Source: Hamiltosporidium tvaerminnensis (Eukaryota; Microsporidia; Dubosqiidae). Taken from it: DNA of 64,000 nt. The first letter of the stretch is position 1. Each line of letters opens with the position of its first letter. The position numbers were made by a program, and so were the translations under genes. Below are positions 57,336-64,000 of this stretch, in pieces. The notes below the pieces were generated by a model. It was not told the DNA's origin and ran no database searches. It saw only the letters and a program-made list of their open reading frames with translations. Location of the stretch: the NCBI GenBank assembly GCA_022605425.2, contig CM061249.1, positions 868,001 through 932,000 on the forward strand, given 5' to 3'.

Positions 57336-60300
57336 ATGGGTAGAAAGAAAAATGTTAGCAGCGAAATATCGAATAATACCAAAATAAAGGCTGCAAACGA
57401 CGCTGATGAGGTGAAAAAGAGTGATAGTGAGATACAAAAATGTAAGCTACACCCACCGGCGATTCCCCTACCTTCCTCCTCCTACACAACAATAACACCT
57501 CCACCACCAAGCCAAACATGCAGTAAAATGCAAAATAGTGGGCTTGACACCTTACCTTCGCCTAATGCACCAGTTACCTCTTCGGTTGAAGTCTCTGCGT
57601 GCGAGCCATCGTACGACATGACAAGCCCCTGTACTCTAGCTATTCCGGAAGGTAACAGGCTAATGGCATTGCGGACGATATTCGATTCCGTAACAGCCGA
57701 CCCGAAGGAATGGCCTCGAATTGTTTTTTTGCAGTACAGACAAGGTTTGAAAGAATGCCAAGAAATGGCTGGACAGAGCTTCACAGGTACTATAATGAGA
57801 AATTCGGCTGCACTGAAACTCTCGAAGTGTTAAAAAAATTGGCACAAAGTGAGATGGGAAAGGATGTAAAATCAGAAGAGAATGGAGAGCGACGTAGAAT
57901 CGCCACTTGTCTCGCTGATACATGCACCTTGACCGACACCACGGAGTACATAAACCTGAGAGATAAATTCTTGAGTAAAATCAAAGAAATCTCTGAGAAC
58001 GAAATTGGAAAAGTGGTGGTCCGAACTAGAAAACATCCAAATGAATTGGTTGATAGTAAAGTTCTGGATCTCATAAATCGAGTAGTCGGTGAATATGCAG
58101 GAGCTCATGTACCTGAGTCAATTACGGAAGCCGCGTATATCATGCAAGCTGCGCAGGTATGCTATGACGAGGCAACACGTAAAGAGAAGCCTAGATCCGC
58201 TTGGAAGGAAAACATAGAAAGTAAAATTTCTAAGTTAGTACTTTCCAAAGATCTCCTCGAGAAAGCTCGTAAGCAGGAAAAGCTCTCCACTTCGGAAACG
58301 AAGAGCCTTAAGAAAATCATGCGAGAGTTTAATTTAAACTTGAGCAGCGTAACTGATCTTTCTGAGGCTTTAGTTAAGAAGAATGAGTCTTTGAATGTTT
58401 ACGAGAAAAAAATTACGATGCATGAAAGTAGGAAGCAATTCCGAAAAGAGAATCGTATGTTTGAGCTTTTCCGAGGTCGATTTTATCGTGGGTTATCCGA
58501 GCGTGTGGAATCCGAGCATGTGGTTAGCCGTGATGAAATTGTGAGTTTTTGGTCTACAATGTGGAACAAAAATGATGACACAGTCACGTACGATGATTAT
58601 TTGATTCCATTTGTATCAGATAATCATCCGACCACGTTTCCTTCACTTGATGAATTTGTGAATATCATTAATTGGCTCCCTAATTGGAAAGCTGCTGGAA
58701 TTGATGGTATTTACAATTTTTTCATTAAGAAACTTACAACTCTTCACAAATATCTTTATGATATTGTGAAAGTTATATGTTTAGAAGGAACACCTCAAGC
58801 TGATTGGTTTTACTGCGGGCTTACGTATTTGATACCGAAAGGAATTCCACGAAGAGGCTCTGACTACAGGCCAATCACTTGTATGTCCAACCTCTATAAG
58901 TTAACGACAAAGTGTGTAACGAAAGTCGTTCAACTTGAAGTGGAAAGGCGAGGGTTGCTTGCAGAGAACCAACTAGGGGCGGTAAAAGGTGTGCAGGGAG
59001 CGAAAGAGCAGGCTCTACTGAATATTGCCTTAAATAAAGAGTATGGAAATAATCTTAAGGCAACATGGATTGATGTTAAAAAAGCTTATGATTCAATAGA
59101 TCATGCTTATTTAACTCAATGCATTGAAAACCTTAATTTACCTGATTGGATCCTGAAATTTATTAAGGTAATTATATCAAAATGGAAAATTGATATATCA
59201 GTAGGGCCTGAAAAAATCATGAGCAAGAAGATTGATAGAGGGATTCTACAAGGAGATAGTCTGTCACCTTTGTTATTTGTGTTGTGTATGGATCCATTAA
59301 GCCGAAAGCTTAATGAAAAATACACAAAAGTGACAGTACAAACAGATGCAGAATCCCATTCTACTAATCATCTCTTGTTTATTGATGATCTTAAGCTCCT
59401 TGCAAAAGACAGCTCCACATTGAGTGCTATGACAGGCGAGGCAAAGGAATTTTTAGAGGTGATTGGCTTAGAGATTAACAAAGAGAAGTCAGCCACAAAT
59501 GATACGTGTTGTGAAGATACTGCTACTCTTCTAGAAGGTGTTAGTGTTTACAAATATTTAGGAATAATAGAAGATAGCAGAGGAATCCCAACACGTAGCT
59601 CATTTGAAGAAGTACAGAGCAAACTTATATCAAGAGTTGAAAGACTTTGTCACACTAGATTAAATGCAAAAAATTTATTTTCTGCAATCAATCAACATGC
59701 GATATCGTTAATCAACTACCACATAGGAGTACTTCGACTTGAACCGGCTGACTTCTCTAAGTTAGATGATGCAGTGCGTGCGGTGTTGGTTAAAAATAAG
59801 ATACATCTCCGCCCAGGATGTAAAGAGCGGTTGTATCTTCCTAGAACAGAACTTGGAAGAGGCCTACATAGTGTTGAGTTGCGAAGCGAACATATGCTTC
59901 TGCAACTCTTGGATTGTCTGGAAAAAAGTAAAGAAATATCAACTAGACGAGCAGCAATCCTCAAGGTGGAGAATAATAATAAAACCCATCTTGGACTAAT
60001 AAAAGGCTTCTTAAAAGTAAAGTACAGGTTGGTAGAAGAAGTCACTAAGAAAAGTTTAGAAGAAGCTCAACTTGCAAAACTATATAACGAAATAGAAAAA
60101 CGAAAACTCCATTCAAAGTTATATAATGCAAGAAAAAATGAGCTTGTGAGTGTTAGTGACTCTTCAAGATGGCTAAAGAGAGGAAATATTAGGCCACGAA
60201 ATGAAGCTGTGTTCTGCTATATCCAGGATAGAAATGTATTCTGGGGAGCAGATGGTGTGTGTCAACATTGCGGGAAGTCTGGTAAGACTGTGGATCATCT

Positions 60301-61096
60301 AGCAACTAGATGTGAAAAAATGCTAGGCCATGATTACATTAGACGGCATAATGAAGTGGTTAGATGCCTACACCTACTTCTTCTAAATAGATATAAGTTT
60401 AAATCTTCAAAACGAATAAGGAGCCACTCAGTTCAAGAAATTCTTGATAATGAGTATGCAGAGATAAGAGTGGACACCAGAATTAAAACTGATGTTAAAA
60501 TTCGGAATAACAGACCGGACATATTTATTTTAGATAAGAAGAAGAATAAGATAACACTCATTGAAGTAGGAATCACTTCCCAAGATTCACTTCAAATAGT
60601 TGAAACTGAAAAACTTAGGAAGTATGACCTGCTAGCCAATGAGTTGGGTCTTATTTATAGGTGTAGTGTTGAGATAATCCCTTATGTGATGACCTGGGAC
60701 GGTATTGTGACAAAATACCATAAATCTCATCTTAAAAGACTAGAAATACCCATGAATGTAGAAGCATACATTCAGTCTATAGTACTTAAAAAGACAGTCG
60801 AAACTATTTCCTTTGATCGACGAAGAGGACTTGAGTCAGGACTAAATGCCGAAGAGAGCTGGGAGAGAGCGTCAATGGGTGTTATTATGAGATCAGAGAT
60901 GCATGAGGAACCAATACCCCCTTTAAAAGAAGCGAAAACAGAGGAAGATGGTGCCAAAAATTTTAAACCAAAATATAAAGCCCCCTTTATTTTACAAGGA
61001 GGAACCACTTTAGAGGAACCGACCAATAACATAAATGAAGAGTCGGATTTGGAAGAAGAGACAAAAGTGGTCAAAGAGGTAAAAGAAAACATGTAA
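57336..61096 (+). CDS. R2-like retrotransposon ORF, copy C, one frameshift from intact
   Basis: This single ORF of about 1,250 codons encodes a non-LTR retrotransposon protein that would nick a target and reverse-transcribe its own RNA there. In order: a Pro/Ser-rich N-terminus without clear zinc fingers; an RT domain with YLIPKGIPRRGSDYRPI (near 58,830), motif A WIDVKKAYDS (59,066), GILQGDSLSPLLF (59,240) and catalytic FIDD (59,378-59,389); a thumb; a CCHC finger C-x2-C-x8-H-x4-C (60,260-60,313); and a PD-(D/E)XK-like nuclease with RPD (60,512) and E in LIEVGI (60,563). The CCHC-nuclease order marks the R2/R4/NeSL/CRE group rather than APE-type elements. A T run at 57,724-57,730 has seven T instead of eight in copy B, splitting the frame. 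The downstream part is open for 1,128 codons. Confidence 0.93.
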
Positions 61097-61134
61097 AAAT
61101 GGTAAAAAATATTTTAACCCAGAATTTTATTAAA

Positions 61135-61178
61135 TAATGTTTTAATGTTTTAATGTTTTAATGTTTTAATGTTTTAAT
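61135..61178 (+). repeat. (TTTTAATG)n microsatellite 3' of copy C
   Basis: The same 8-bp unit with one more copy than the array after B, which accounts for the 8-bp shift between the two duplication units. Confidence 0.9.
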
Positions 61179-61226
61179 TTTATTTTTAAAATATATTAGA
61201 ATATATTTTTAAAATTTTTTAAAATA

Positions 61227-62797
61227 GAAGATTACAGAGGAATCCAAACACGTAACTTCTTTGAAGAAGTACAGAGCAAACTTATATCAAGAGTTGAAAG
61301 ACTTTGTCATACTAGATTAAACGCAAAAAATTTATTTTCTGCAATCAATCAACATGCGATATCGTTAATCAACTATCACATAGGAGTACTTCGACACAAC
61401 CGGATGACTTCTCTAAGTTAGATGATGCAGTGCGTGCGGTGTTGGTGAAGAATAAGATACATCTCCGCCCAGGATGTAAAGAGCGTTTATACCTTCCTAG
61501 AGCAGAACTTGGAAGAGGCTTAAATAGTGTTGAGTTGCGAAGCGAACATATGCTTCTGCAACTCTTGGATTGTCTGGAAATATGTAAAGAAATATCAACT
61601 AGACGAGCAGCAATCCTTAAGGTGGAGAATAATAAAACCCATCTTGGACTAATAAAAGGCTTCTTAAAAGTAAAGTACAGGTTGGTAGAAGAAGTCACTA
61701 AGAAAAGTTTAGAAGAAGCTCAACTTGCAAAACTATATAACGAAATAGAAAAACGAAAACTCCATTCAAAGTTATATAATGCAAGAAAAAAATGAGCTTG
61801 CAAGTGTTAGTGACTCTTCAAGATGGCTAAAGAGAGGAAATATTAGGCCACGAAATAATGCGTTTTGTTATATCCAGGATAGAAATGTATTCTGGAGAAC
61901 AGATGGTATGTGTCAACATTCGGGAAGTCTGGTAAGACTGTAGATCATCTAGCAACTCGATGTGAAAAAATGCTAGGCCATGATTGCACTAGACGGCATA
62001 ATGAAGTGTTTGATGCTTACACCTACTTCTTCTAAATAGATATAAGTTTAAGTCTTCAAAACGAATAAAGAGCCACTCAGTTCAAGAAATTCTTGATAAA
62101 GAATATGCAGAGATAAGAGTGGACACTAGAATAAAAACTGATGTTAAAATTGGGAATAACAGACCCGACATATTTATTTTAGATAAGAAGAAGAATAAAA
62201 TAACACTCACTGAAGTAGGAATTACTTCCCAAGATTCACTTCAAATAGTTGAAACTGAAAAACTTAGAAAGTATGACCTGCTAGCCAATGAGTTGGGCCT
62301 TATTTATAAGTGTAGTGTTGAGATAATCCCTTATGTTATGACCTGGGACGGTATTGTGACAAAATACCATAAATCTCATCTTAAAAGACTAGAAATACCC
62401 ATGAATGTAGAGGCATACATTCAGTCTATATTATTTAAGAAGACAGTCAAAACAATTTCCTTTGATCGACGAAGAGAGCTTGAGTCAAGACTAAATGCCG
62501 AAGAGAGCTGGGAGAGAGCGTCAGTGGATGTTATTATGAGAGCAGAGATGCATGAGGAACCAACACTTTTTTTAAAAGAAGAAAAGAGAGAGGAAGATGG
62601 TGCAAAAAAATTTCTAAGCGAAAAATAAAGCACCCCTTATTTCACAAGAAGGAACCACTTTAGAGGAACCGACCAATCACATAAATGAAGAGTCGGATTT
62701 GAAAGAAGCGACAGTGGTGGTAAAAGAGGTAGAAGAAAACATATAAAAATGTCAAAAATATTTTAACCCATAATTTTATTAAATAAAATAAATATTG
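61227..62797 (+). mobile_element. 5'-truncated retrotransposon fragment 2
   Basis: This fragment starts at exactly the same truncation point as fragment 1, so it was duplicated with the unit and is not a separate insertion. It carries the same frame breaks near 61,393 and in the zinc finger (near 61,918), plus its own deletions near 61,855 and 62,008. Its last 300 bases resemble copy A (GCGTCAGTGGATGTTATTAT) more than fragment 1. Its 3' tail continues into AATAAAATAAATATTGA, as in the fragment ending at 11,462, and abuts the 730-bp repeat. Confidence 0.92.
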
Positions 62798-62800
62798 AAA

Positions 62801-63529
62801 AACTTTATTTAAAAGTATCCCATCTTTTTAAAATAGTGGCAAGTGTTATATTTGTTTTCATGGCATTAACGCAGTTCGAGGTTTAACATAAATAACTATT
62901 CTTTAATATCTCATCGGTACCCCTTGCGATACCTACGTCCCAAAGCCTTTCATCTACCGGGTGTGTAGAACCTAATTACTAGGCGAGGCAGTTGCCCAGA
63001 GTGGTTAATATCAGTTGCATGGAGTGTGATCGAAGGCCAAAGCCCCCCTTGGCTCCCCCGAGACTATGCAGAATTCCCACTTACTCTACACTTTCTGAAC
63101 CCAATAAACTTCTAGCTACGATAAATTTCAGAGACTTACATGGGGTCCACCTAGACAGTGCAATGTCATACCAATATATATAAAATTTCATCTAGCTCGC
63201 CCGGCTTTTAATGGTTTTTATTTTTATATCTCCCAGGCGCTAAGTCTTCTAACCCGAGTGAGCAAGGATAGGTTTCCATGTTTTTACATAGAAATTACCT
63301 ACATGTTCAGCTGCAGTCTGCAATCTGGGTACATAAAAAACTACAAATAAATTCGTAGAAAAAGTTTTTCCATTTCTTAAACCTCTCCTCTTCATAACAA
63401 CAACCATAGAACAACCGAAGGTGTAGCTTGGTTGTATTCCCACTAAAAATCCAAACAATGATCTTCACACCAGATTCACACACTCATTGCCAAGCAGAAA
63501 GTTTTTTATGTGGTTATCCTACCTCCACT
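62801..63529 (-). repeat. 730-bp dispersed repeat, inverted copy
   Basis: Reverse-complement match of 40,037-40,768. It ends in CCTACCTCCACT, the complement of the AGTGGAGG end of the other copy. GCCAAAGCCCCCCTTGGC forms an imperfect hairpin at the site where the other copy has the GGC-TTCG-GCC hairpin. Short frames inside (62,992-63,183; 63,249-63,458) are not shared in frame between copies and are not called as genes. Confidence 0.85.
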
Positions 63530-63532
63530 AAT

Positions 63533-63680
63533 TTTACTTTAAATATTAAGAATATAAATTATAAGATCTTAGGTCATAAGTAATATAAATCATTATTTCG
63601 ACGAATTTACTTTAAATATTAAGAATATAATTATAATATATTAGTTAATAAGTAATATAAATCATTATTAAGACTTATTT
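63533..63680. repeat. 73-bp direct duplication
   Basis: ACTTTAAATATTAAGAATAT starts at 63,536 and again at 63,609, each followed by AAGTAATATAAATCATTATT. Confidence 0.75.
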
Positions 63681-63689
63681 TTATATATA

Positions 63690-64000
63690 ATTCATTAATA
63701 CTAGAGATATAGAAGAATAAAGATATAAGAGAATATAAGAATATTAAGAAGAATATAAGAATAATAATACTAGAGATATGGAAGAACAGAAATAGTAAAA
63801 TATTAGAATAAAGATATAAGAGAATATAAGAATATTAAGAAGAATATAAGAATAATAATACTAGAGATATGGAAGAACAGAAATAGTAAAATACTAGAAT
63901 AATGATATAAGAGGATATAAGAATATTAAGAAGAATATAAGAATAATAATACTTGAGATATGGAAGAACAGAAATAGTAAAATACTAGAATAATGATATA
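63690..64000. repeat. 91-bp tandem repeat running off the window
   Basis: GATATGGAAGAACAGAAATA recurs at about 63,775, 63,866 and 63,957 (period 91), with a degenerate first unit near 63,707. Units are nearly identical and the array continues past the window end. Confidence 0.88.

Larger units (their letters stand above)
46431..62797 (+). repeat. Tandem segmental duplication, 8.17-8.18 kb period
   Basis: Unit 1 (about 46,431-54,595) and unit 2 (about 54,596-62,797) hold the same order: 1.5-kb spacer, RhoGAP, (TTTTAATG)n, full retrotransposon, (TTTTAATG)n, 5'-truncated retrotransposon. Matching points are 47,912/56,079, 49,169/57,336, 52,924/61,096 and 53,047/61,227. The outer ends of both units lie in retrotransposon 3' ends, so unequal exchange between those ends could have made the duplication. 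Confidence 0.9.

Noticed and set aside
57710-57730. ATG at 57,710 as the true start of the copy C protein
   Set aside because: It lies out of frame just before the T run; comparison with copy B shows that the real start is 57,336.
57482-61092. Long minus-strand open frames within the retrotransposons (for example 60,772-61,092 and 59,716-60,045)
   Set aside because: They mirror the real plus-strand coding sequence, recur in every copy for that reason, and carry no motif.

Overview
This window looks like a gene-sparse, repeat-rich stretch of a microsporidian genome. The DNA is very A+T-rich, none of the genes needs introns, and the recognisable genes are eukaryotic: uS4, eL21, choline/ethanolamine kinase, a phosphatidylinositol transfer protein, a Brl1/Brr6-type nuclear-envelope protein, a RhoGAP and a Ser/Thr kinase. 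Several of these starts have a C-run (CCC or longer) within about 15 nt upstream of the ATG, as known for microsporidian genes. The low gene density, leucine-rich-repeat (LRR) proteins and many retrotransposon pieces suggest a large-genome lineage such as Hamiltosporidium; that genus is inference only.

Layout. 1-4.8 kb: the end of a Lys-rich hypothetical gene, choline/ethanolamine kinase, a small acidic hypothetical gene and the Brl1/Brr6-like gene, separated by private minisatellites. 4.8-23.7 kb: almost no intact genes. It holds a broken LRR gene (7.5-9.9 kb), coding relics and decayed pieces of the same retrotransposon found further right. 23.9-25.5 kb: a divergent pair of ribosomal protein genes (uS4 and eL21). 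25.5-34.9 kb: mostly gene-free, apart from a membrane-anchored kinase at 29.6-30.9 kb and relics. 34.9-37.2 kb: an intact 755-codon LRR gene. 38.4-42.1 kb: an inverted retrotransposon fragment, a 730-bp dispersed repeat and the PITP gene.

42.7-62.8 kb is a retrotransposon cluster. One non-LTR retrotransposon family of R2/R4-like build (reverse transcriptase, then a CCHC finger, then a PD-(D/E)XK-like nuclease) is present as a decayed long copy (A), two near-complete copies (B and C) and two 5'-truncated fragments. B and C each lie 51 bp downstream of a RhoGAP gene and are bracketed on both sides by (TTTTAATG)n microsatellite, which suggests a sequence-specific insertion target. The module spacer + RhoGAP + full element + truncated element is repeated in tandem with a period of 8.17-8.18 kb. 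The copies show patchwork identity that points to gene conversion. Copy C is intact apart from one missing T in a homopolymer.

62.8-64 kb: an inverted copy of the 730-bp repeat, then AT-rich tandem repeats running off the window. The two 730-bp copies bracket the PITP-RhoGAP-retrotransposon block in opposite orientations. I found no rRNA, tRNA or CRISPR array. All similarities are by eye; no database search was run.
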